From DAOMNN01 sp035443825 (lineage in GTDB: Bacteria > Pseudomonadota > Gammaproteobacteria > Burkholderiales > Rhodocyclaceae), in contig DAOMNN010000117.1 of the NCBI GenBank assembly GCA_035443825.1, positions 1-7,014 of the forward strand: 7,014 nucleotides of DNA, written 5' to 3'. The translations under genes were made by a program, and so were the position numbers. Below are positions 1-5,747 of this stretch, one piece after another (position 1 is the stretch's first letter; each line of letters begins with the position of its first letter). The notes beneath the pieces are model-generated. The model saw only the letters and a program-made list of their open reading frames with translations. It had not been told where the DNA came from and searched no databases.

Positions 1-1587
1 GAGTTCAACTGGGCCCTCGACTATTTCGATGCATTCGCGCGCGGCAACGATCAGCCAGCGTTGTGGATCGTCGAAGAGAACGGGAGTGAGGCCAGGCGGT
101 CGTTCTCCGAAATGTCGCGGCGCTCCAACCAGGTTGCGAACTGGATGCGTGGGCGCGGCGTGCGGCGGGGCGACCGGATCCTGGTGATGCTCGGCAATGA
201 GGTCGCACTGTGGGAGACCATGCTCGCGGCGATCAAGCTGGGTGCCGTGGTCATTCCCGCGACCATGCTGCTCACCCCCGACGACCTGCACGACCGGCTC
301 GAGCGCGGACAGGTACGCCACGTCGTGGTCAGCCACGCCCACACCGCGAAGTTCGATGGGTTGTCCGGCGAGTACACGCGCGTCAGCGTCGGCGGCACCG
401 CGCCTGGGTGGCTGGATTTCGACGATGCGTCGAACGAGAGTACGACTTTCGAGCCCGACGGGACGACGCGGGCGACCGATCCGTTGCTGCTTTATTTCAC
501 CTCCGGGACGACGTCGCGCCCGAAACTCGTGCTGCACACCCATCAATCCTATCCGGTGGGCCATCTGTCGACGATGTACTGGATCGGGTTGAAGCCCGGT
601 GACAGGCACATGAACATCAGTTCCCCGGGCTGGGCCAAGCATGCCTGGAGTTGCTTCTTCGCCCCCTGGAACGCCGGGGCATGTGTGTTCCTGTACAACT
701 ACGGCCGTTTCGATGCGCCTGCGCTGCTCGACGTGCTCGTCAAGTACGAGGTGAGCACCCTTTGTGCGCCACCCACCGTGTGGCGGATGCTGGTGCAGCA
801 CGACCTGGCGTCGGTCAGGACGAGCCTGCGCGAACTCATCGGGGCAGGTGAGCCGCTCAATCCCGAGATCATCGGGCAGGTGAAGAAGGCCTGGGGGATC
901 ACCATCCGGGACGGATTCGGCCAGACCGAAACGACGGCGCTGGTCGGAAACAGTCCGGGCCAGGAAGTCGTGCCCGGGTCCATGGGGCGGGTCCTGCCGG
1001 GTTACGCGATCGCGCTGCTCGACCCGGACGGCAAGCCTGCCAGGGAAGGCGAGGTATGTCTCGTGCTGGAGCGCAATCCGCTCGGACTCATGGCGGGGTA
1101 CGCCGGTGACGATACCAAGACCACGGATGTGATGCGCGACGGCCACTACCACACCGGTGATGTCGCCAGTATCGACGAGAGGGGTTATGTCACCTATGTG
1201 GGCCGGGCGGACGACGTGTTCAAGGCGTCGGACTACCGCATCAGCCCCTTCGAACTCGAGAGCGTGCTGATCGAGCATCCCGCAGTGGCCGAGGCGGCAG
1301 TGGTTCCCAGTCCCGACCCGTTGCGCCTGGCCGTGCCCAAGGCCTTCATCATCCTGGCAACCGGCTTCGAGCCAAACCGGGAGCTGGCGAAGGACATCCT
1401 TGCCTTCACCCGCGATCGGCTCGCGCCTTACAAGCGCATCCGCCGCCTTGAGTTCTCCGACCTGCCCAAGACCATTTCGGGCAAGATCCGCCGCGTGGAA
1501 TTGCGCAAGGCAGAAGCGAACCGGACATCTGCGGCGCGTGGCGAGATGGAGTTCTTCGAGGAAGATTTTCCCGAACTGAAAGGCTGA
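1..1587 (+). CDS. AMP-forming acyl-CoA synthetase (medium-chain/ACSM-like), 5' partial
   Basis: Member of the adenylate-forming ANL superfamily: it activates a carboxylic acid with ATP to an acyl-AMP and then transfers the acyl group to CoA. The frame is open from base 1 (it begins EFNWALDYFDAFARG), so the true start lies upstream. The 528 visible residues suggest only a short N-terminal piece is missing, since relatives run to about 550-570 residues. Visible motifs: the phosphate-binding P-loop YFTSGTTSRPK (about nt 493-525), a PGWAKHAW segment (about nt 628-651) typical of the acetyl/medium-chain acyl-CoA synthetase branch, FGQTET (about nt 916-933), the ribose-binding YHTGD ending at nt 1161, the hinge GRADDVFKASDYRIS (nt 1201-1245), and the C-terminal SGK whose Lys (nt 1483-1485) is the expected catalytic lysine. 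All essential motifs are intact. The acid substrate cannot be read from sequence; a medium-chain, branched or aromatic acid is possible. A TTG at 61 is an internal codon, not the start. Confidence 0.9.
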   Translation, partial: EFNWALDYFDAFARGNDQPALWIVEENGSEARRSFSEMSRRSNQVANWMRGRGVRRGDRILVMLGNEVALWETMLAAIKLGAVVIPATMLLTPDDLHDRLERGQVRHVVVSHAHTAKFDGLSGEYTRVSVGGTAPGWLDFDDASNESTTFEPDGTTRATDPLLLYFTSGTTSRPKLVLHTHQSYPVGHLSTMYWIGLKPGDRHMNISSPGWAKHAWSCFFAPWNAGACVFLYNYGRFDAPALLDVLVKYEVSTLCAPPTVWRMLVQHDLASVRTSLRELIGAGEPLNPEIIGQVKKAWGITIRDGFGQTETTALVGNSPGQEVVPGSMGRVLPGYAIALLDPDGKPAREGEVCLVLERNPLGLMAGYAGDDTKTTDVMRDGHYHTGDVASIDERGYVTYVGRADDVFKASDYRISPFELESVLIEHPAVAEAAVVPSPDPLRLAVPKAFIILATGFEPNRELAKDILAFTRDRLAPYKRIRRLEFSDLPKTISGKIRRVELRKAEANRTSAARGEMEFFEEDFPELKG

Positions 1588-1613
1588 GTCGATGCCGGCG
1601 GGCGGACATTAGC

Positions 1614-1622
1614 TGGTACAAT
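1614..1622 (+). promoter_or_regulatory. Extended -10 promoter of the SRP RNA gene
   Basis: TGG-TACAAT is an extended -10 element (TGn followed by a 5/6 match to TATAAT). It places transcription start at about 1629, which is where the base-paired 5' end of the SRP RNA begins. No good -35 hexamer is seen at 16-18 bp upstream (the area is GC-rich), as often found with extended -10 promoters. It lies only 26 bp after the stop of the acyl-CoA synthetase gene. Confidence 0.6.
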
Positions 1623-1628
1623 CGTGGC

Positions 1629-1728
<100 letters not shown>

Positions 1729-1767
1729 CCCTGAATTCGATGGCGTGAGCCGTCACCGGAGATGTTC

Positions 1768-1800
1768 GCGGGCGCCCTCATCGGCGTCCGTCTTCATTTT
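1768..1800 (+). terminator. Rho-independent terminator downstream of the SRP RNA
   Basis: CGGGCGCC (1769-1776) pairs with GGCGTCCG (1783-1790) over 8 bp with one G-U pair and a 6-nt loop, and a further G-U pair (1768/1791) may extend the stem. It is followed by TCTTCATTTT, a moderately U-rich tail. It sits about 40 nt after the mature SRP RNA 3' end, so a short trailer would be trimmed. The tail is not a clean T run, so efficiency is uncertain. The rest of the stretch to nsrR (1801-1897) holds nothing I can identify. Confidence 0.6.
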
Positions 1801-1897
1801 CGGCATCGGTGTTGCGGTGGTTTTTCGGGGACGCGGCCGGCTGCTGTAGAGCTTCGATACGCACTCGCCAAGGCTGGTGATGTGCTGACCGCAGCGC

Positions 1898-2365
1898 TCA
1901 CCGGGCTGCGGCGCGCGCCCCGCGTTCACGGGGTGTGAACTTCAATTGGCGCATCAGCGGGACCTCGTTGGCGATCACGTCGCGCAGGGTCTTGCCGTCG
2001 AGCACCGCCATGAATGCCTGCGCGGCGCTGTCCATCACTCCGCGCAGCAGACAGTCGCCGCTGATCACGCAGCGATTGTGTGCTTCGTCATGGCACTCCA
2101 CGAGATTGAATCGCTCCTCGGTCAGGCGAATGACGTCGCCGAGGCAGATGTCCTCGGCAGGGCGTCCGAGTCTGATGCCGCCCCCGCGCCCGCGCAGTGT
2201 CTCGAGATAGCCGCCGGCGCCAAGACGCTGGACGATCTTCATCAGGTGATTGCGCGACAGGCCGTAGCGGCCGGCAATCTCGTCGATCGTCGTTGTCTGG
2301 GGCGCGATAAGTGCCGCGTACATCAGTACGCGCAAGGCATAGTCGGTGTGGGCGGTCAGGTGCAT
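1898..2365 (-). CDS. nsrR: NsrR, nitric-oxide-sensing Rrf2-family transcriptional repressor
   Basis: A 155-residue DNA-binding iron-sulfur protein of the Rrf2 family (relatives about 140-160 residues). The N-terminus MHLTAHTDYALRVLMYAAL and the winged helix-turn-helix (about residues 25-68, with IAGRYGLSRNHLMKIVQRL as recognition region and the wing GRGGGIRLGR) are typical. The cluster-binding cysteines are C91, C99 and C105, i.e. C-x7-C-x5-C as in Bacillus subtilis NsrR. D8 matches the aspartate reported as fourth [4Fe-4S] ligand in Streptomyces NsrR. IscR would have different cysteine spacing, so NsrR is preferred. An extra Cys (C74) is present. NO nitrosylates the cluster and releases DNA. 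The frame is open to 2458, but the start at 2365 is chosen because GGAGG (2373-2377) lies 7 nt before this ATG and because family members start here. It diverges from fdxA across a region with a strong NsrR-like operator. Confidence 0.9.
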   Translation of the reverse strand: MHLTAHTDYALRVLMYAALIAPQTTTIDEIAGRYGLSRNHLMKIVQRLGAGGYLETLRGRGGGIRLGRPAEDICLGDVIRLTEERFNLVECHDEAHNRCVISGDCLLRGVMDSAAQAFMAVLDGKTLRDVIANEVPLMRQLKFTPRERGARAAAR

Positions 2366-2404
2366 CGTGAAACCTCCGGAAAAGAGTGCAAGAGGATCAG
2401 AAAG

Positions 2405-2421
2405 AAGTATAGAAAATACTT
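2405..2421. repeat. Perfect short palindrome at the nsrR -10 region
   Basis: AAGTAT (2405-2410) and ATACTT (2416-2421) form perfect 6-bp arms around a 5-bp spacer. The palindrome covers the predicted -10 of nsrR and touches the predicted -35 of fdxA. Its geometry (17 bp in all) is shorter than the 23-bp NsrR consensus, so it may be a degenerate second site, a site for another dimeric regulator, or chance in AT-rich DNA. Confidence 0.35.
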
Positions 2422-2435
2422 GATTAATCTGCACA
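2406..2435 (-). promoter_or_regulatory. Predicted nsrR promoter
   Basis: Reading the minus strand, TATACT (2406-2411, 5/6 match to the -10 consensus) is preceded after 18 bp by TGTGCA (2430-2435, 4/6 match to TTGACA). Transcription would start near 2399 and give a leader of about 34 nt carrying the GGAGG ribosome binding site. The -35 match is weak. The NsrR-type palindrome lies further upstream for this promoter, so direct autorepression through that site is not obvious. Confidence 0.4.
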
Positions 2436-2448
2436 CGTTTCTTAAGAT
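2420..2448 (+). promoter_or_regulatory. Predicted promoter of the fdxA operon, overlapped by the NsrR site
   Basis: TTGATT (2420-2425, 4/6 to TTGACA) and TAAGAT (2443-2448, 4/6 to TATAAT) are separated by exactly 17 bp. Start of transcription would be near 2455, the centre of the NsrR-type palindrome. Bound NsrR would cover the -10 and start site, the usual geometry of a repressor. Hexamer matches are moderate; the fit with the operator position raises the credibility. Confidence 0.5.
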
Positions 2449-2468
2449 GCGTACACAATACATCTTAA
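2442..2468. promoter_or_regulatory. NsrR-type operator
   Basis: TTAAGATG (2442-2449) and CATCTTAA (2461-2468) are perfect 8-bp inverted arms centred on 2455. The inner 23 bp (2444-2466) match the published NsrR pattern of AAGATG and CATCTT half-sites in an 11-1-11 arrangement; the right half AATACATCTT is especially close. The site lies between nsrR and fdxA on the predicted -10/start of fdxA, and ends 14 bp before the fdxA ATG. Recognition rests on the known motif and the neighbouring nsrR gene. Confidence 0.8.
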
Positions 2469-2482
2469 TGGAGCGGCGATTC

Positions 2483-2839
2483 ATGACTCACGTCGTCACC
2501 GAAGCCTGCATCAAGTGCAAATACACCGATTGCGTGGACGTGTGCCCGGTGGATGCGTTTCACGAGGGTCCGAACATGCTCGTGATCAACCCGGATGAAT
2601 GCATCGACTGCACGCTATGCATTCCTGAATGTCCGGTCGAAGCAATCGTTCGCGAGGAGGATTTGTCCGACAACCAGCGCGAGTATCTGGACCTCAATGC
2701 ACGCCTTGCAACGCAGTGGCCGGTGATCACACAGGTCAAGCGGGCATTGCCCGAGGCAGAGCACTGGGCCGGCGTGTCCGACAAGCGTGCGCTGTTCGAA
2801 GAGACCGATCCCCAACCCCAGGAGACCGTCGATGAATGA
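2483..2839 (+). CDS. fdxA: FdxA-type seven-iron ferredoxin ([3Fe-4S][4Fe-4S])
   Basis: A 118-residue soluble cytoplasmic electron carrier of the Azotobacter ferredoxin I family (about 106 residues plus tail). Sequence recognisable to the family: VVTEACIKCKYTDCVDVCPVD, then PDECIDCTLCIPECP. By analogy with Azotobacter FdI, C9, C17 and C50 would bind the [3Fe-4S] cluster and C21, C40, C43 and C46 the [4Fe-4S] cluster; C12 is the extra cysteine in the first motif. Position 25, which is the free Cys24 next to the 4Fe cluster in Azotobacter FdI, is Ala here. The C-terminal region (about residues 58-105) is the family's usual extension. The start at 2483 is preferred over an in-frame ATG at 2468, because GGAG (2470-2473) precedes it by 9 nt, family members begin MTHVVTE, and 2468 lies in the operator. 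Its last 8 nt overlap the next gene. The operator suggests induction by nitric oxide. Confidence 0.92.
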   Translation: MTHVVTEACIKCKYTDCVDVCPVDAFHEGPNMLVINPDECIDCTLCIPECPVEAIVREEDLSDNQREYLDLNARLATQWPVITQVKRALPEAEHWAGVSDKRALFEETDPQPQETVDE

Positions 2840-3149
2840 CGGAAGCGTGACTTTGCCCTCTGCGTGCCTGCCCGGCATGACCTTGCGCTACCGCCGCACC
2901 GGCGACCTGATGATGGTTGTCGGGGCCACCGTCGCAGTCATCGCCGCACTGGTCGCGTATCCCTATGCAGGAGACTTCTCGATGGGCGCGCAGATCGTCG
3001 GGCACCTCCTGATACCCATTGGTGCGGCAGCCTTCAAGCTGGGCTACGTGGTGCGCCTCGCAGCCCAGGAAGCCCAGCGTCGCCGCGAGAACTCGGCCAC
3101 CGGCGCCCGTTCCGGCACCCAGACGCGCTACGCGGGGATCGCCGCCTGA
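2832..3149 (+). CDS. Small two-helix membrane protein of unknown function
   Basis: A 105-residue protein I cannot assign firmly. A hydrophilic N-terminus (residues 1-25) leads into a first membrane helix (about 26-45, LMMVVGATVAVIAALVAY), a short loop, and a second helix (about 52-76) with the pattern GHLLIPIGAAAFKLGYVVRLAA, which carries H58 and K69 inside or at the edge of the membrane. The tail (77-105) is basic and then polar (AQRRRENS...), so the C-terminus is probably cytoplasmic. The ATG overlaps the end of fdxA by 8 nt and has AGGAG (2820-2824) 7 nt upstream, a strong sign of translation and of co-transcription with fdxA. The second-helix pattern vaguely recalls small proteins annotated as PpyR-like, but that is memory, not evidence. 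Ends convergent with the ZIP gene; the 82 bp between the stops show no clear terminator. Confidence 0.82.
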   Translation: MNDGSVTLPSACLPGMTLRYRRTGDLMMVVGATVAVIAALVAYPYAGDFSMGAQIVGHLLIPIGAAAFKLGYVVRLAAQEAQRRRENSATGARSGTQTRYAGIAA

Positions 3150-3231
3150 CGACGGAGCGGGGGCGTCGAGCGAGCGCCGTGATGGGTGGACGCCGCAGTC
3201 CTGATACGCTTCGTCCGGCCTTGCCGTGCGC

Positions 3232-4122
3232 TCAGGCGAGGACCGTGTCCAGCACCATCATCACCACGAACCCTGCGAGCAGGCCGGCTGTGGCGAGCGT
3301 TTCATGTCCGTGCCGGTGCGATTCCGGAATGATCTCGTGGCTGACCACGAATAGCATCGCGCCGGCCGCACCGGCCAGTCCCCACGGCAGAATTGCTGCT
3401 GACGCGCTCACCACCATCGAGCCGACGACCGCCGCCACGGGTTCGATCAGCCCGGACGCCGCCGCCACGACCACCGCCAGACGCCGGCTGTAACCGGCTG
3501 CGGCGAGGGCGATCGCCACGATCAGGCCTTCGGGCACGTTCTGCAGTGAAATGCCCGTTGCAACCGCATTCCCGGCCCCGGCCTCAGCGGCAGCGACGCC
3601 GATGGCGAGGCCCTCGGGAATGTTATGCACGGCGATCGCAAACACGAACAGCCACACTGCACCCACGGTCCGCGACGTCGAAGGTTGGTGGGTGTGGGGA
3701 AGGGCGCGGTCCATTGCGAGCAGCAGCGATGCGCCTATGGTGAGACCGGCGGCGACGGTAAGCGCCGCGCCGATCGAGCCGGCACCTCTGGCCTGTGCCG
3801 CGTCGAAGGCCGGGAGCAGGAGCGAGAACACGCTGGCTGCGAGCATCACCCCCGCACCGAAGCCGAGCAGCATGCTTTGCGTGCCGGCACCGATGCGGCG
3901 CATGAACAGTACGGGAGCGGCACCCAGCGCCGTCGCGCCGGCCGCCATCGCGCCGCCCAGCAGCGCGTCACCGAGCGGGCCATCGGCCCTTGGCAGAAGC
4001 GCGGCCGCCTGAATGGCGAGCAATACGAGCCCGCCCAGCGCAACACCCCATCCGGCAATGGCTCGAACGAACCCGCCCATGCCTGCGGGCTGGAAATGCA
4101 GTCGTGCAACTCTCGCAACCAT
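3232..4122 (-). CDS. ZIP-family divalent metal transporter (BbZIP-like)
   Basis: A 296-residue inner-membrane protein that brings divalent metal (probably Zn2+, perhaps also other metals) into the cytoplasm. Eight hydrophobic segments can be traced, including an N-terminal extra helix (about 21-43) as in Bordetella bronchiseptica BbZIP, which it closely resembles in length and wording (e.g. AGAMLFVVSHE, LLGFGAGVMLAAS). The metal-site motifs are intact: HNIPEGLAIG (H166, N167, E170), SLQNVPEG (Q194, N195, E198) and GLIEP (E227), then SHEIIPESHRHGH (H262, E263, E267). One ligand position that is Asp208 in BbZIP is Asn195 here. A His-containing loop (LPHTHQ, 141-146) precedes transmembrane helix 4. 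GGAG (4130-4133) 7 nt before the ATG supports the start. It lies 136 bp downstream of cfa on the same strand. It could belong to the same transcript, but has AT-rich upstream DNA that could hold its own promoter. Confidence 0.9.
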   Translation of the reverse strand: MVARVARLHFQPAGMGGFVRAIAGWGVALGGLVLLAIQAAALLPRADGPLGDALLGGAMAAGATALGAAPVLFMRRIGAGTQSMLLGFGAGVMLAASVFSLLLPAFDAAQARGAGSIGAALTVAAGLTIGASLLLAMDRALPHTHQPSTSRTVGAVWLFVFAIAVHNIPEGLAIGVAAAEAGAGNAVATGISLQNVPEGLIVAIALAAAGYSRRLAVVVAAASGLIEPVAAVVGSMVVSASAAILPWGLAGAAGAMLFVVSHEIIPESHRHGHETLATAGLLAGFVVMMVLDTVLA

Positions 4123-4184
4123 GTCGGAACTCCTTGTACCGGAAGGCTCGGAACGATGTTTCCTGTCCCGAATACACTTTCACG

Positions 4185-4219
4185 GTTCAAGTATGAACAG
4201 GTGTTGAGAATAGCTCCAA
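4185..4219 (-). promoter_or_regulatory. Possible promoter and palindrome upstream of the ZIP transporter gene
   Basis: On the minus strand, CATACT (4190-4195, 4/6 to TATAAT) lies 18 bp after TTGGAG (4214-4219, weak -35). The -10 is embedded in a perfect short palindrome, GTTCA (4185-4189) and TGAAC (4194-4198) around 4 bp, which could be a regulator site. I do not recognise a Zur or MerR-type operator. The surrounding 4123-4258 stretch is AT-rich for this genome and shows no clear terminator for cfa. Confidence 0.25.
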
Positions 4220-4258
4220 TTGCAATATAAAAGTGTTGCGATAGTTTTAGTTAAAGCG

Positions 4259-5494
4259 TCACGTGCCGAACCGGCGATAACCCCCGGTGACGCCACACGG
4301 TGAAAGGACAATCTGCCACAACTGGGTCGTGCGTGCCCGAAAGGTGCCGGCACAGGCCAGCAGGTAGTAGCGCCACATGCGACGGAAACGTTCGCCGTAG
4401 CGTGTTTCGAACGCGGGCCATGCGGTCTCGAAATTGGCGTGCCAGGCCATCAGGGTACGATCGTAGTCGGACCCGAAACTGTGCACGTCCTCGATGACGA
4501 AGCTGTCTTCACATCCGTCCGCGATCTGACCGATGGAAGGGAGATCGCCATTCGGAAAGATGTATCGATCGATCCACGGATCGGTCGGGGTGCGACGCAG
4601 GTTCTTGCCGATGGTATGGAGCAAGAACAGGCCGTCGTCAGCAAGACAGCGCCGTGCCACGGCGAAGAAATCGCGATGATTCTTGTGCCCGACATGCTCG
4701 AACATGCCGACGGAGGCGATGCGGTCGAAGCGACCCTCGATGAGGCGGTAGTCGGTGAGCCGGAACTCGACCGGCAGCCCGGCGCACAGTCTGCGGCCGT
4801 GCTCCGCCTGCTCGCGCGAGATCGTCACGCCGACACAGGACACTCCGTAGTGCTCCGCCGCGTGCTTCATGAGGCTTCCCCAGCCGCAGCCGATGTCGAG
4901 CAGGGTCATGCCTGGCGCCAGCCCGAGCTTGCGGCAGATCAGATCGAGCTTGGCTGACTGTGCGGCCTCCAGGCTCGCGTCCTCGCCCAGCTCGGCCCAG
5001 TAGGCACAGGTGTATGCCATGGTAGGACCCAGCATCGCTTCGAAGAAGTCGTTGCCGAGGTCGTAATGTTCCTTCCCTACGCGCCACACGCGGCGCAGGT
5101 TCTGGAGATTGAACAGGCGGGCGCGCAGCCCCTGCACGATGAGCGCGGTGGTGCCGACTCTCTCGTCGAGCCTGGTGCGAAGAATGCGGGTGAAGAACTC
5201 GTCCAGACGGTCGCACTCCCACCATCCGTCCATGTAGCTTTCGCCCAGTCCCAGGCTGCCGCGGGCGAGAATCCGCTCCGCCGTTTCGGGGTGGCTTATG
5301 CGCATGTCCCACGGACGGTCACCGTCGACATGCACGTCGGCAAGGTCGAGCAGTTCGGCCATCGCGCCCCGGGCCGGATCGTCCGGCACGGCATTCGGCG
5401 GCCGGCGACCGTGAGGCGGGGGAGTGCCCGGATGTGCCGTGCCTTTATGGTATGCGTCGTGCGATGCGGAGCTTCCCGTACGTGCCTGTTCCAT
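4259..5494 (-). CDS. cfa: Cyclopropane-fatty-acyl-phospholipid synthase
   Basis: A 411-residue peripheral membrane enzyme that transfers a methylene from S-adenosylmethionine to cis double bonds of phospholipid acyl chains, a membrane-hardening response to acid, stationary phase and other stress. Clear orthologue of Escherichia coli Cfa (382 aa): GSLGLGESYMDGWWECDRLD (79-98), VGKEHYDLGNDFF (139-151), the SAM-binding LLDIGCGWGS (198-207), VGVTISREQ, FPNGDLPS, and CAGTFRARTTQLWQ. Residues equivalent to the bicarbonate/active-site set are present (C163, E266, H293, Y344), and C381 matches E. coli C354. The start at 5494 is chosen because GAGGA (5500-5504) precedes it by 5 nt; the frame is open to 5587 without a better site. 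The N-terminus is about 25 residues longer than in E. coli, is rich in Pro, His and Gly, and is probably disordered. It diverges from dnaX. Confidence 0.95.
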   Translation of the reverse strand: MEQARTGSSASHDAYHKGTAHPGTPPPHGRRPPNAVPDDPARGAMAELLDLADVHVDGDRPWDMRISHPETAERILARGSLGLGESYMDGWWECDRLDEFFTRILRTRLDERVGTTALIVQGLRARLFNLQNLRRVWRVGKEHYDLGNDFFEAMLGPTMAYTCAYWAELGEDASLEAAQSAKLDLICRKLGLAPGMTLLDIGCGWGSLMKHAAEHYGVSCVGVTISREQAEHGRRLCAGLPVEFRLTDYRLIEGRFDRIASVGMFEHVGHKNHRDFFAVARRCLADDGLFLLHTIGKNLRRTPTDPWIDRYIFPNGDLPSIGQIADGCEDSFVIEDVHSFGSDYDRTLMAWHANFETAWPAFETRYGERFRRMWRYYLLACAGTFRARTTQLWQIVLSPCGVTGGYRRFGT

Positions 5495-5538
5495 CGCTGT
5501 CCTCGTGCCTGATAAAGGTATGGAGAGTCGGAAGGATG

Positions 5539-5582
5539 TCCGATACGTGAGCCATGGGTTGCGACAGTCCGACCGTATCGGA
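5539..5582 (-). repeat. Inverted repeat in the cfa leader
   Basis: TCCGATACG (5539-5547) and CGTATCGGA (5574-5582) are perfect 9-bp inverted arms around 26 bp. Short TCGGA/TCCGA words also recur at 5528-5532 and 5567-5571. If transcription of cfa starts near 5591, the whole repeat lies in the 5' untranslated RNA and would fold as a long-loop hairpin about 45 nt upstream of the start codon. As DNA it could instead be a pair of regulator half-sites 35 bp apart centre to centre. Confidence 0.55.
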
Positions 5583-5597
5583 TTCAAGCAAAATTAC

Positions 5598-5627
5598 AAT
5601 ATAGGCGAGCTTTGGCTACTTTGACAC
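5598..5627 (-). promoter_or_regulatory. Predicted cfa promoter
   Basis: On the minus strand, TATATT (5598-5603, 5/6 to TATAAT), preceded by CC, is the best -10 upstream of cfa. GTGTCA (5622-5627) lies 18 bp further up as a partial -35. A C directly before the -10 fits, but does not prove, use of the stationary-phase sigma factor, which drives one cfa promoter in E. coli. Start would be near 5591, giving a leader of about 97 nt. Confidence 0.4.
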
Positions 5628-5747
5628 CTGTGTCTGCGTGGTGCGCGCAGCGTCTTCCGGGCAGGCACGTCGGCCCCGCCACGCCGGCAGCACAGATTGG
5701 GTCGACCTTGCTGCAGGGTCCCGTTTGACAATGCCTGTTCGTCGCAT

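Noticed and set aside
2420..2433. FNR/DNR-type box (TTGAT half-site) upstream of fdxA
   Set aside because: The second half-site ATCAA is absent at the required spacing; TTGATT is better explained as the -35 element.
2366..2458. Longer nsrR start upstream of 2365
   Set aside because: The extra 31 residues have no family similarity and cover the predicted nsrR promoter; GGAGG 7 nt before the ATG at 2365 settles the start.
1946..2482. In-frame + strand extension of the ferredoxin reading frame to give a 297-residue protein
   Set aside because: The extension is antisense to nsrR, shows no recognisable domain, and crosses the promoter and operator. The ferredoxin starts at 2483 with a ribosome binding site and a family-typical N-terminus.
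3150..3231. Bidirectional terminator between the convergent small membrane gene and the ZIP gene
   Set aside because: Only short 4-5 bp GC stems are visible and none is followed by a T run on either strand.
3625..4230. Long + strand open frame of 201 codons opposite the ZIP gene
   Set aside because: Low-complexity, Arg/Gly/His-rich translation antisense to an intact transporter, with no plausible ribosome binding site.
4200..4245. Zur-like operator upstream of the ZIP gene
   Set aside because: Only GCAA/TTGC arms can be matched and the characteristic central AT palindrome is missing, so the match is too weak to call.
4439..4957. A + strand open frame of 172 codons opposite cfa
   Set aside because: Antisense shadow of the conserved SAM-binding region of cfa.
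5621..5649. Perfect TTGACA -35 on the + strand between cfa and dnaX
   Set aside because: No -10-like hexamer is found 16-18 bp downstream; the area is GC-rich, so a promoter is not supported.
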